Assembly (NCBI GenBank): GCA_024684175.1
Contig: JAIKXJ010000067.1
Span: forward strand, 1-49,784
Direction of reading: 5' to 3'
Source of the DNA: Erysipelotrichaceae bacterium
GTDB taxonomy: Bacteria; Bacillota_I; Bacilli_A; Erysipelotrichales; Erysipelotrichaceae
Length of the DNA: 49,784 nt
Under the pieces are notes generated by a model. It did no database searches. It was not told the DNA's origin and was given only the letters and a program-made list of their open reading frames with translations. How positions within the stretch are numbered: the stretch's first letter is position 1; every line of letters starts with the position of its first letter. A program made the translations under genes and the position numbers. Positions 1 to 8,396 of the stretch are shown piece by piece.

Positions 1-278
1 AAACCCGTAACCTTCAGAAACTCTTCGCTGATGTTTTCTGAATTAGAGATCCTCAAAAGCTCATTAACGATTTCCTCCATTTGCGATTTCAACGCTTTGT
101 AGACCTTTGTGTTTCCGACAATCACAACATCTTCTTGCAGCGCTCTTCTAGCAACGTATTCTCTGAATGTCATGCCGGACATTTTTACGTATCTGTCCAG
201 CCTTGCCTTTTCTTCTTCAGAGAGTCTGAAGCCCACATATTTATCTCTTGCTCTAATGTAGTTCTCGTAATTCTTCAT
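1..278 (-). CDS. MobC-like mobilization / ribbon-helix-helix protein, partial
   Basis: Partial gene: the start (ATG at 278) is in the window and the 3' end lies beyond the left edge, leaving about 92 codons. The product begins MKNYENYIRARDKYVGFRLS, then EEEKARLDRYVKMSGMT and FREYVARRAL. A 'GFRLSEEE..LD.Y....GMTFREYVARRAL' core followed by a helical stretch (SQMEEIVNELLRIS) is typical of MobC-type relaxosome accessory proteins of mobilizable elements in Bacillota. These bind the transfer origin as ribbon-helix-helix dimers. The DNA is more AT-rich than everything to its right, which supports a transferred origin. No relaxase or att site is visible in the window. It could also be another RHH regulator; family confidence is moderate. 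Confidence 0.65.
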   Translation of the reverse strand, partial: MKNYENYIRARDKYVGFRLSEEEKARLDRYVKMSGMTFREYVARRALQEDVVIVGNTKVYKALKSQMEEIVNELLRISNSENISEEFLKVTG

Positions 279-488
279 TTATTCTCTTCCACTAACAGGA
301 TATCATAGAAAGCATATCGGCTTGTCACTTTCAAAGAAACGCAAGGCAAAGCCGATCCGTCTTCTTTCCTCTGCGCTTTTGTGCCGCTTTGAAACATAAA
401 TTCATTACAAAGAAGAAAAAAATGAGAAAATAAAAATGTCTGATATGTTTTGAAAGAGTAAGCGTACAGACTGCGAGGTATATGGATC

Positions 489-1490
489 ATGCCGAAAGTC
501 AAATGTGAATTCTGCGGTGCCTTCATCGATGAAACTGCTGAGAAGTGTCCCAACTGCGGGGCCGTCAATGTCAACTACAAACGTTTCACCGATGTCACAC
601 CGAAGACCATCGAAGAACTTCAGAGCTGGTATGCCGCCAGAAAACTGCCGCCGGAAAAGGTGACACGTTTTTTCATCGGCAAAGATGTCAGAGAACCGAA
701 AGCCTTCGGTATCTATAAAGACGGCAGTGACGTCATCGTCTACAAAAACAAGGCCAACGGCAGCAGAGCCATCCGCTATCAAGGCAAAGACGAAGCCTAC
801 GGCGTCAACGAGATCTATATGAAACTCAAATCCGAGATCCTCGATCAAAAGAGCCGCAACGTCCGACGTCTTTCCCTTCCGAAAAAGTCGCCCGACTTCT
901 CTTATCCGTCCATGATCTTCACCGTCATCGGCATTCTGATCGCCTTAGGCATCCTCGTAGCCTTCATACCCGCCTGGGCCTTCGGGCTCTTCGGTGTCCT
1001 GATGACCGTAACGGCCGTCCTCTTACGCCATAAACGCAGTCTGATGATCATCTCACTGGCTGCGATCCTGGTCCTGTTCACCGTCGGTGCCGTCGCTTAT
1101 CGGGCCGGCCTGGCCAAAGGCCATAAACATGACGGCTATTATCTCTACGATGATACGTACTACTACTTCCACGGAGACGATGTCTATTACTACATCTTCG
1201 GTGACTGGTATTACTACGATAGCTACGACAATTTCAATGAATACTATCCGGACTACACCTATGTATCCGATGACTACGAATACAATGAATATTACAGCGA
1301 CTTCGAGGATTCCGGCTATTACGAGGAACGGGATCCCGATTCCGATTCCGGTTCGGACTATGAATGGGACAGCGATTCCTCATCGGACTCTTCCTCTTCG
1401 GACTGGGACTGGAGCTCCGACTCCGATTATGACTGGGATTCCGGCTCCGACTGGGACTCTTCCGATACCGACTGGGATTCCGACTGGTAA
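489..1490 (+). CDS. Zinc-ribbon membrane protein with Tyr/Asp/Ser-rich tail
   Basis: 333 residues. The N-terminus carries a four-cysteine zinc ribbon (C6-x2-C9 ... C20-x2-C23). A soluble region to about residue 137 includes FGIYKDGSDVIVYKNKANGS. Hydrophobic stretches lie at about 141-161, 165-179 and 184-204. From residue 213 the tail is tyrosine- and aspartate-rich (for example DDTYYYFHGDDVYYYIFGDW) and ends in SD/DW-rich low complexity (DSGSDWDSSDTDWDSDW). Inferred topology is a cytoplasmic zinc ribbon, a membrane anchor and an acidic tail on the far side. Function is unknown; such zinc_ribbon_2 proteins are often described only by the domain. GAGG at about 475 serves ATG 489. It is convergent with ade and shares a terminator with it. 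Confidence 0.8.
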   Translation: MPKVKCEFCGAFIDETAEKCPNCGAVNVNYKRFTDVTPKTIEELQSWYAARKLPPEKVTRFFIGKDVREPKAFGIYKDGSDVIVYKNKANGSRAIRYQGKDEAYGVNEIYMKLKSEILDQKSRNVRRLSLPKKSPDFSYPSMIFTVIGILIALGILVAFIPAWAFGLFGVLMTVTAVLLRHKRSLMIISLAAILVLFTVGAVAYRAGLAKGHKHDGYYLYDDTYYYFHGDDVYYYIFGDWYYYDSYDNFNEYYPDYTYVSDDYEYNEYYSDFEDSGYYEERDPDSDSGSDYEWDSDSSSDSSSSDWDWSSDSDYDWDSGSDWDSSDTDWDSDW

Positions 1491-1507
1491 ACAAGCACGC
1501 TACTAAA

Positions 1508-1535
1508 AATCATATCCCTCCGGATATGATTTTTT
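1508..1535. terminator. Bidirectional terminator between zinc-ribbon gene and ade
   Basis: A 10-bp perfect stem (AATCATATCC at 1508-1517, GGATATGATT at 1522-1531) is flanked by A-run and T-run, so it can stop transcription from both sides. Its right side runs into the ade stop codon. Confidence 0.85.
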
Positions 1536-3270
1536 AGTCTTCGATCTCTTCGTATAACGGCAGCTTCTGCAAAGTCAGCGTATCAAGATAACCGCGGTCC
1601 GTCAGTTTCAATGTCGGGATACAAGACAAAGCGATCAGAGTGAAGTTCATGATGTTGTTGAGATGTTCATAACCCTGGGCATCGAAGGCTTTGCGGACTT
1701 GAGAAAAACGTTTAGCTGTTTCTTCGACCGAAACTTTGCTCAAAAGACCGGCGATCGGAAGTTCGATCTTCGAAGTGATCTCGCCCGCAAGCACCGTCAC
1801 GATCCCGCCTTGTATCCTTATGACTTCATTGACTGCCCGGACCAGATCTTTTTCCTCATTGCCCATGGCGATCAGATCGTGGGAATCGTGGGCGTAGCTG
1901 GATGCGCAGGCTCCTGCCTTGAGCCCGCAGCCGGTCGAGAACCCGAAGGCGATCCTGCCGTCCCGGCCGTAGCGTTCGATGTTCAGCACCAGCTGAGAGC
2001 CGGAATCTTTCCAAAGCAGCTTTCCGTCTTTGACGTTCATACGGACGAAGACTTCATCCGATCTGTTGTTTTCCGGATACAGTTTCATGACCCGTACAGC
2101 GACTTCACGGTCTTTGCCTCCGACGAAGATCTGCAGATCCTCTTCCTTGATAAAGCCATGGACGACGCTTTGTTCGAAGCGTCCGTCCAGATCATAGATC
2201 CCAACATCTTCGCTTTCCTTCTTCGCATCGTAGATGCATCTTCCTTTTTTGTAGGTCGAAACGATCTTCAGCTCTTCGATCTCCTCGCACAGGACGAAAT
2301 CGGCCAGCTTGCCCGGCGCGATGACACCGCGGTCATTCAGGCCCATTCTCCTTGCCGGCGTGTGCGTCGCACAATAGACCGCTTCTTCCGGCCGCATGCC
2401 GAAACTCACCGCCTTGCGGACGATCGCATCCAGGTGTCCCTTGTTCACCAGGACATCGGGAAGCGTGTCGTCGGTCACGAAACTGAAATATTCATATAAC
2501 CCGTGTTCGCAGACATAGGCGATGACCTCCTTGGTCACCATGACATCCTGCAGCTGTACGAACATGCCGTTCTCAAAACGCTGTTTCAGTTCCTCCGGGT
2601 CATGCGTACAGTGATCGCTGCCGATGCCCAGATACAGATATTTCGCCAGATCCAGATCCTTCAAAGCGGGACAGTGTCCTTCCAAAGGATAAGAAGGCTC
2701 TTCCGCATGGACCTTCTCAATGAATTTTGCGGCCTCGGAATCATCTTCTTCGATGATCTGTGTGTAATTCATCACCTCGCCCAGACACAAGACCTTTTCT
2801 TCCTTCTTCAGCTCCAACATGTCTTGGCAGGTGATGGTCCCGCCGCTGGTCTCATACGCTCTTTCCAGGATCGGCACATTGGACGGGATGGCAAAGAAAC
2901 AGTCGTAAGGTGTATCTTTGGAAGAAGCGATCATCGCTTTGACGCCTTGGATCCCGCAGACATTGGCGATCTCGTGCGGTTCGGAAACGATGCTCGTCAT
3001 ACCGTTTTTCGCCGTATACCTGCAGAAAGCTTCCGGCGTCACCATCGACGATTCGATATGCATATGGATGTCGATGAGACCGGGGATCATATAGTTCGCT
3101 TTCCCGTCGATCGACGCATCATAGCTCAAGTGTCCGTCATGATCTTTGTCGATATACAAAAACTTTCCGTTTTTGATGTAGACATCGGCATCATAAAACG
3201 TTTTGAAATAAGAATTGAACACCTTCACGTTGCGGATCAACAGATCCGCATGATCAAGATCACGTTTCAT
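1534..3270 (-). CDS. ade: Adenine deaminase
   Basis: 578 residues, the usual size for AdeC/Ade-type adenine deaminases of the amidohydrolase superfamily, which convert adenine to hypoxanthine and ammonia in purine salvage. Visible signatures are the metal site MIPGLIDIHMHIESSM (H69, H71), the following SEPHEIANVCG (about 97-106), EGHCPAL, GSDHCTHDPEE, and FVTDDTLPDVLVNKGHLD. The C-terminal domain contains GFSTGCGLKAGACASSYAHDSHD, characteristic of this family. ATG 3270 follows GGAGGTG with a 5-base gap. It lies just downstream of a HAD phosphatase gene on the same strand, with a terminator hairpin in between. I see no purine riboswitch in the 28 bases upstream. Confidence 0.96.
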   Translation of the reverse strand: MKRDLDHADLLIRNVKVFNSYFKTFYDADVYIKNGKFLYIDKDHDGHLSYDASIDGKANYMIPGLIDIHMHIESSMVTPEAFCRYTAKNGMTSIVSEPHEIANVCGIQGVKAMIASSKDTPYDCFFAIPSNVPILERAYETSGGTITCQDMLELKKEEKVLCLGEVMNYTQIIEEDDSEAAKFIEKVHAEEPSYPLEGHCPALKDLDLAKYLYLGIGSDHCTHDPEELKQRFENGMFVQLQDVMVTKEVIAYVCEHGLYEYFSFVTDDTLPDVLVNKGHLDAIVRKAVSFGMRPEEAVYCATHTPARRMGLNDRGVIAPGKLADFVLCEEIEELKIVSTYKKGRCIYDAKKESEDVGIYDLDGRFEQSVVHGFIKEEDLQIFVGGKDREVAVRVMKLYPENNRSDEVFVRMNVKDGKLLWKDSGSQLVLNIERYGRDGRIAFGFSTGCGLKAGACASSYAHDSHDLIAMGNEEKDLVRAVNEVIRIQGGIVTVLAGEITSKIELPIAGLLSKVSVEETAKRFSQVRKAFDAQGYEHLNNIMNFTLIALSCIPTLKLTDRGYLDTLTLQKLPLYEEIED

Positions 3271-3298
3271 GGCACACCTCCGCTGTCTTTATCTTAAC

Positions 3299-3323
3299 AA
3301 AAAGATCCGCGCTAACGCAGATC
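3299..3323 (-). terminator. Terminator of Cof-HAD gene
   Basis: On the minus strand GATCTGCG (3323-3316) pairs with CGCGGATC (3311-3304), with one G-U pair, followed by TTTTT. The stop codon TAG of the HAD gene sits in the loop. Confidence 0.65.
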
Positions 3324-4145
3324 CTTCAGAACATGCCTGAAGATGTAGTCGCCGAAGCCGCCTTCCCCGCAGTCGAGCTCCGTGATGACATCAGCCGCTT
3401 CCTTGGTGGACTTTTCGCCGTTTTTCAGGCAGACACCGATCCCCGAGACCTCCAGCATCCCGTTGTCGTTGTCCGCATCGCCGAACGACATTACCTGATC
3501 CAAAGGGATCCGGTGATCCTCACAGAAACGGATCAGGGGATAGGACTTGTCCGTTGCGGCATGGACGATCTCATAACTTTCCGCCGTCGTCTTCAGCAGC
3601 TTGAAATCGTTCCGGTGCCGCTCCAGGATCGGCTGAAACTTCCTTATGAGCTCTTCCATCTCTTTCCCTCTTTGCAGCAGCAGGAACTTAAAGAAATTCC
3701 CCTTCAGATAATCCTCCCGCCGCTTGGAAAGACGCATATCGCGGCTGACTTTCTTCACAAGCTCATAGAAATGGGAATTCGCCGAACTGAACAGCGTGTA
3801 GTCATCGATATAGACGTGACAGTCATAGTGGTTCGCATCCAGAAAATCCATGATCTCATTGATCCAGTCTTTCTCGAAAAGAAGCAGATTTTCCTCCTTC
3901 TTCTTGAGACCGTCATACATCACCGACCCGTTGACCCCGATCAAAAGCTCCGGCATGAAACTCAGGCCCCATTCCTCCGCTTTGTCTTTCAGCTGGGCAA
4001 CGCTTCGGCCGGAAGCCAGCCCGAAATATATGCCGGCCTCATGCAGCCGCTCCATCGCCTGCTTGTTGATCTCAGGCAGCGGATCGAGCCGATGGGTCAG
4101 TGTCATGTCGATGTCCGCACAGACCAGGCTGATCTTTTTCTTCAT
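3312..4145 (-). CDS. Cof-type HAD-superfamily phosphatase (divergent motif I)
   Basis: 277 residues with the Cof/IIB HAD layout. Motif I is CADIDMTL (nucleophile D11, acid/base D13), with Met where the family usually has Gly (DxDGT). Further motifs are LASGRS (43-48), the capping domain (about 85-190), conserved K200 and motif IV GDADND (222-227). Substrates of such enzymes are small phosphorylated metabolites and cannot be named from sequence. The protein resembles the gene at 48422-49246: motif I is at the same residue positions, and both share IGxNGSxxYD, a 'CH.Y.D..TLFS' segment and a terminal 'aromatic-x2-H-hydrophobic-L'. The pair therefore looks like paralogues. ATG follows GGAG at 8 bases. 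Confidence 0.9.
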   Translation of the reverse strand: MKKKISLVCADIDMTLTHRLDPLPEINKQAMERLHEAGIYFGLASGRSVAQLKDKAEEWGLSFMPELLIGVNGSVMYDGLKKKEENLLLFEKDWINEIMDFLDANHYDCHVYIDDYTLFSSANSHFYELVKKVSRDMRLSKRREDYLKGNFFKFLLLQRGKEMEELIRKFQPILERHRNDFKLLKTTAESYEIVHAATDKSYPLIRFCEDHRIPLDQVMSFGDADNDNGMLEVSGIGVCLKNGEKSTKEAADVITELDCGEGGFGDYIFRHVLKDLR

Positions 4146-4281
4146 ATCTTTATCTCCGTCGATTTCATGATACAGCCTTCTTCCGTTTTACAAAACAAAA
4201 ACGGATCAGACAATCATTTTCAAAAAGAAAAACACCGTTATGTATTACAATAGGCATAAGTACTTTTTGAGGAGGACGCTC

Positions 4282-5700
4282 ATGAACAAGGAATATACGC
4301 AAGCCATCTATGACTACATCGACGGACACAGAAATGACATCGTCTCCGATCTGATCGACGTCTGCCGCATCGAATCCGTCAGTATCGACGATTCCGATGT
4401 CAAACCCTTCGGTCAGTCCTGCCGCAACGTGCTCGACCACATGCTGGCAAAGGGAGAAAAAGAAGGATTCGTCACAAAAAATCACGAATACTACGTCGGT
4501 TCCATCACCTACGATACCGGCAAAGAAAAACGCATCGGCATTTTAGCCCACCTCGATGTCGTGCCGGCCGGCGAAGACTGGACGATCACTAAGCCGTATG
4601 AACCTTTGATGAAAGACAATCTGCTGTTTGGCCGCGGCACGGGCGACGACAAATCCGGTGCCATTGCCGGTCTGTACATCATGAAAGCTTTCCGGGAACT
4701 CAACGTTCCGTTAAACAACAATATCGAGGTCCTCTTAGGCACCAACGAAGAGACCGGCATGAAAGATATGGAATACTATTCCGCTAACTATGAAGCTCCG
4801 GCTTTCACCTTCGTACCGGATGCCGGCTTCCCGGGTGCTGCCGGAGAATTCGGACGTCTCAGATATGAACTCATCAGTAAGAAGGCACTTTCCGACGACT
4901 TCGTCGACGCCTATGCGGGATCGGCATTCAATATCGTTCCCAACAAGGCAACGGTCGTCTTGAAGAAAGATACGGCCATCGGCTACAAAGCCCTTCCCGA
5001 AGACTTCGATGTCTGCGAGAACGAAAACGGCATTCAGATCACCGCTCACGGCGTGACCTGCCACGCAGCCGGACCGGAACGGGGCAACAACGCGATCCGC
5101 GTACTGACCAACGCCCTGCTGAAGCTGGACGGCCTCAGGGAAGAAGACAGAAAGATCATCTCCTTCATCGACAATGTCAACAACGACTACTACGGTTCCT
5201 TCTTAGGCATCGACAAGACCGATGAGATCTCCGGACAGACCGTTTCTTCCGGCACCGTCTTAAAATTCAATGAAGGAAAGATCACCCTGCTCAACGACTG
5301 CCGCTACTGCGTCACCGACAACGGCGACCGCCTGGAAGAAAACGTCCGGAAGAAAGCCGCAGAATGCGATTATGACGTCAACGTCGTCGAAAAGACCTAC
5401 GGCTATCACCTCGATGTCAACGGACCGGTCATTCAGACCATCAAGAAAGTCTATCAGGACTTCTCCGGCAACACGGAAAAAGAGATCCTGATCGGCAAAG
5501 GCGGCACCTATGCCGGAGCACTTCCGCGGGCTTTCGCGACCGGCTGCGTCTATACCGAAAACTGGGGCGAACGTCCCGACTACCTGCCGGAAGGACACGG
5601 CGGTGCCCACCAGCCCGATGAGTTCCTCAACATCGACAACTACATGAAAGGCATCAAGCTTTTAGCTTCGATGGTCCTGGAAGTCGATCAGATCTTATAA
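4282..5700 (+). CDS. pepV: M20 family Sapep/PepV-type dipeptidase
   Basis: 472 residues. This is a dinuclear-metal exopeptidase that releases N-terminal residues from dipeptides in the cytoplasm. Metal and catalytic motifs in order are GILAHLDVVPAG (H90, D92), LFGRGTGDDKSG (bridging D122), GTNEETGM (E156/E157), FVPDAGFP (D180), and the C-terminal GHGGAHQPDEFLNIDNY. A lid domain lies between about 185 and 380. Length and spacing fit the PepV/Sapep group rather than PepT. The start at 4282 follows GAGGAGG with a 5-base gap. A longer reading from 4240 has no ribosome-binding site. It is monocistronic between a divergent HAD gene and a terminator. Confidence 0.92.
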   Translation: MNKEYTQAIYDYIDGHRNDIVSDLIDVCRIESVSIDDSDVKPFGQSCRNVLDHMLAKGEKEGFVTKNHEYYVGSITYDTGKEKRIGILAHLDVVPAGEDWTITKPYEPLMKDNLLFGRGTGDDKSGAIAGLYIMKAFRELNVPLNNNIEVLLGTNEETGMKDMEYYSANYEAPAFTFVPDAGFPGAAGEFGRLRYELISKKALSDDFVDAYAGSAFNIVPNKATVVLKKDTAIGYKALPEDFDVCENENGIQITAHGVTCHAAGPERGNNAIRVLTNALLKLDGLREEDRKIISFIDNVNNDYYGSFLGIDKTDEISGQTVSSGTVLKFNEGKITLLNDCRYCVTDNGDRLEENVRKKAAECDYDVNVVEKTYGYHLDVNGPVIQTIKKVYQDFSGNTEKEILIGKGGTYAGALPRAFATGCVYTENWGERPDYLPEGHGGAHQPDEFLNIDNYMKGIKLLASMVLEVDQIL

Positions 5701-5706
5701 TGAAAC

Positions 5707-5741
5707 AAGACCTCCTTTTCTTTGAACGGGAGGTCTTTTCT
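5707..5741. terminator. Bidirectional terminator after pepV and yitT
   Basis: AAGACCTCC (5707-5715) pairs with GGAGGTCTT (5729-5737), followed by T-rich sequence. It lies between two convergent genes. Confidence 0.8.
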
Positions 5742-5744
5742 CTG

Positions 5745-6596
5745 CTATAACCGTTTCTCGAAACCGCCGGAAATGGACGGCCCTTCAAAGAACGTGACGA
5801 AGGCCTTGGGATCGGTCTCGTGGATGATGGCCTTGAGCTGGGCGATCTCATATTTGTTCAAGGCACAGAACAAGATATCCTTGTCCTTGCCGGTATAGGC
5901 GCCATAGCCGTTCCAGAAAGTCACGCCTCTGCCCGTTTTTTCCATGATGACCTGCTTCATCTCCTTATTGTCCGTGAAGATCAAAGCGGCAATATTGATG
6001 TTCTGATAATGGAAACGGTCGGCGATCGCATACATCGCAAAGACGAAGACGATCGAATACATCGTCGTCTTGACATCGAACAAAAACAGGCAGACCGAAA
6101 ACAAGACCGCATTGATGGCGATCGAGATCCCGCCCGTCTTGAAATCGGGATGTTTCTTGACCAGACACATGCACGGGATATCGATGCCCCCGCAGCAGGC
6201 GGAGGAACGAAGCCCGTAGCCTACGCCGATGCCGCAGACCAGTGCACCGAAGATGCAGTTGAGCAGCACGTCATCGACGATCGGCTCCTTCAACACCGGA
6301 AAAAGCGACAAGACGAGCGTCTGGATCAGGATGGAGATCAGGGTCTTGATGCAGAAATTCAGATCCATGATCTTATAAGCCATGACGAATAAGGGCACAT
6401 TGATCAGAAAATTGATGATGCCGGTCACATCATGACCGACGATGCCGAAGCCGTTCAGAAAATGGCTTAAGATCTGTGAGATGCCGATGACGCCGCCGAA
6501 ATTGATGTGATTTGGCGTCACAAAAAGACTGATCCCCAGCGACAGAAGCACGGATCCGAAGACCAGATCGAAGTATTGACGGAATTTTCTGTTCAT
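5745..6596 (-). CDS. YitT family membrane protein (DUF161 + DUF2179)
   Basis: 283 residues. The N-terminus MNRKFRQYFDLVFGSVLLSL leads into five to six membrane segments, including FVTPNHINFGGVIGISQIL and IINFLINVPLFVMAYKIM. A cytoplasmic DUF2179 domain follows (about 210-283, with KGRGVTFWNGYGAYTG and FCALNKYEI..L). Both domains and the GGVIGIS motif are the hallmarks of YitT proteins, which are widespread in Bacillota and of uncertain transport or signalling role. ATG 6596 is preceded by a G-rich site (GGGTGG). A 14-residue upstream extension is open but has no better site. It is divergent from the HAD gene at 6705. Confidence 0.92.
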   Translation of the reverse strand: MNRKFRQYFDLVFGSVLLSLGISLFVTPNHINFGGVIGISQILSHFLNGFGIVGHDVTGIINFLINVPLFVMAYKIMDLNFCIKTLISILIQTLVLSLFPVLKEPIVDDVLLNCIFGALVCGIGVGYGLRSSACCGGIDIPCMCLVKKHPDFKTGGISIAINAVLFSVCLFLFDVKTTMYSIVFVFAMYAIADRFHYQNINIAALIFTDNKEMKQVIMEKTGRGVTFWNGYGAYTGKDKDILFCALNKYEIAQLKAIIHETDPKAFVTFFEGPSISGGFEKRL

Positions 6597-6704
6597 ATGT
6601 ATCCACCCGGTGCCGCATGATGCAGCTGCACTTCTCATTCATTATATCCCTTATATGTCTTATCTGAATTTCTCTCTTGAACATCAGCAGAAAGGAGATC
6701 CGAG

Positions 6705-7571
6705 ATGATCCGCTTATTTGTCAGTGATATCGACGGAACGCTCGAAGACCCGGAAGGGATCTTCGAAGAAGAAACGATAGAAGCCATCAAGTTCTTTCAG
6801 GAAAAAGGCGGGACCTTCATGGTCGCCACCGGCCGCAACAGCTGGGAGGTCGATGAGATCACCTCCAGGATCGACAACGTGATCCTCAACTGTGCCAACG
6901 GCTCCCTGCTTTGCGAAGAAGACGGCACGGAGATCCTTTCCTATTGTCTGGATGAACCGACCGTCAGGACCTTCCATGAACTTGGGACAAGATACGGGCT
7001 GATGATGCAGTTCCATTGCCGCGACATCTCCATCGTCGCCAACGATCCGAAAACATTCAGAAAACAGTGCATCGACGCACTGCAGCGGGATGATCATGCC
7101 TCTTTACAGAAAGCCGAAGCGATCTACGAACGGATCTACGAACAGCCTTACACTTTGATCGGCTCTTCCCTGAATGAGATCCTGAAACACAAAGTCCTGA
7201 AGCTTGAATACCTGTTCATGGAAAAAGAAAGATTCGAACATCTTTATCCGATCCTGAAAGATGCCTTCCCCTGCTGCAGCATCGCCGAAAAGACCTTCTT
7301 ATACAACATCGAATTCTCCAACAGAGATTCCGACAAAGGAAAGATCATTCGGGAATACTGCCGCATCAAGGGGATCAAGGAAGAAGAGACCGCCGTCATC
7401 GGCGATTCCAACAACGACCTCCCGATGATCCGCCTCTTCAGGAATTCCTACGCCATGGCCAACGGCTCTGCAGAAGTCAAAAAAGCCGCAAGTTTCCCCG
7501 CGGACGACAATGCGCACCTCGGCGCTGCCAAAGTGCTCAGACAGATCATCGAAAACAACGAAAGGCTGTGA
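6705..7571 (+). CDS. Cof-type HAD-superfamily phosphatase
   Basis: 288 residues with canonical Cof motifs: MIRLFVSDIDGTL (nucleophile D8, acid/base D10), FMVATGRN (motif II region), an alpha/beta cap, and VIGDSNNDLPMI near residue 230 for magnesium binding. A cytosolic sugar-phosphate or nucleotide phosphatase activity is likely, but the substrate is unknown. ATG follows AAAGGAGA by 8 bases. Unlike the paralogue pair at 3312 and 48422, it keeps the Gly of DxDGT. Confidence 0.92.
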   Translation: MIRLFVSDIDGTLEDPEGIFEEETIEAIKFFQEKGGTFMVATGRNSWEVDEITSRIDNVILNCANGSLLCEEDGTEILSYCLDEPTVRTFHELGTRYGLMMQFHCRDISIVANDPKTFRKQCIDALQRDDHASLQKAEAIYERIYEQPYTLIGSSLNEILKHKVLKLEYLFMEKERFEHLYPILKDAFPCCSIAEKTFLYNIEFSNRDSDKGKIIREYCRIKGIKEEETAVIGDSNNDLPMIRLFRNSYAMANGSAEVKKAASFPADDNAHLGAAKVLRQIIENNERL

Positions 7572-7582
7572 AGCCTTTTTTA
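7561..7582 (+). terminator. Terminator of HAD gene
   Basis: AAGGCT (7562-7567), loop GTGA, AGCCTT, then T-run. The stop codon TGA is in the loop. Confidence 0.75.
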
Positions 7583-8323
7583 CATGATCTTCTTCGGGAC
7601 CCAGTTCAGATAATCACCGGAGACCAGGGAATACTCCCTGCCCCAATATTTCCCTTCGATCGAATCATGGAAACGCTTTTTGCCATGGCAATGGGCATAG
7701 ATGACCTGCGAAACATTGTATCTTGAAGCCAGTCTGGTGAACGCGGAATCCTTCTCCAGCACGTTCGTCGGCGGATAATGCAAAAACAGGATGAAACGTT
7801 CATAGCCGTCCGCCTTCGCTTTTTCAAAATTCGCGATGAGCCGCTCTTCTTCCCGCTTCACCAGCTTATCGGCATGGGCCTTGTCTTTTTCATCGTAACC
7901 GATGACGTTTCCCCTTCTGTCCAGATAGAAAGGTCCTTCGAAACAGAATCCTTTGGAAGCGATCAGGGCAACGCCGTTATAGACTTCATATCCGTCCTGC
8001 AAGAACGTCAGTTCGCCTTTGAAATGCTCATTGAGCTTCGCCGTCTTTTTGGCATCCCAGAACATATCGTGATTGCCTCTGGTCAGGATCTTTTTCCCCG
8101 GCAAAGACTTGATGTAGTCAAAATCCTTTTCACATTCTTCCAGATCCCTGCCCCAGGAATGATCTCCGACCAGTACCAAAACATCGTCTTCTTCCAGAAG
8201 CCGCTTACAGTTGTCCGTGAACCGTTCCTCGTGGCCTACCCAGGCCGGATCGGACAGCTGCATCTTCGCCTTCAATTCCGATCCGAAATGCAGGTGCAGA
8301 TCACCGATCGCATACAATGACAT
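7580..8323 (-). CDS. Calcineurin-like metallophosphoesterase
   Basis: 247 residues. The dimetal site motifs appear in order: YAIGDLHLHF (GDxH), VGDHSWGRD (GDxx), TRGNHDMFW (GNHD), FLHYPPTN (H), and YAHCHGKKRF (GHxH-like, here AHCH). This arrangement is typical of the YpbG/ICC-like cytosolic phosphoesterases of Bacillota; the substrate is unknown. The start ATG 8323 is preceded by AGGTGAT. It is convergent with the HAD gene at 6705-7571. Confidence 0.9.
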   Translation of the reverse strand: MSLYAIGDLHLHFGSELKAKMQLSDPAWVGHEERFTDNCKRLLEEDDVLVLVGDHSWGRDLEECEKDFDYIKSLPGKKILTRGNHDMFWDAKKTAKLNEHFKGELTFLQDGYEVYNGVALIASKGFCFEGPFYLDRRGNVIGYDEKDKAHADKLVKREEERLIANFEKAKADGYERFILFLHYPPTNVLEKDSAFTRLASRYNVSQVIYAHCHGKKRFHDSIEGKYWGREYSLVSGDYLNWVPKKIM

Positions 8324-8396
8324 ATCACCTAAATTCTAGCAGAGTCTTCAACAAAACAACGTCCGAACATGATATACTCCATAAAGAAAACGAATT

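Noticed and set aside
275..574. Minus-strand frame of 99 codons across the gap between mobC and the zinc-ribbon gene
   Set aside because: It overlaps the zinc-ribbon coding start, has low-quality composition with no recognisable family, and no ribosome-binding site. The gap (279-488) otherwise shows only AT-rich leader sequence.
1663..3297. Long plus-strand frames opposite ade
   Set aside because: They run antisense to a clear adenine deaminase and mirror its codon pattern; typical shadow frames.
3271..3311. Purine riboswitch upstream of adenine deaminase
   Set aside because: The leader is too short, and no aptamer core is visible before ade.
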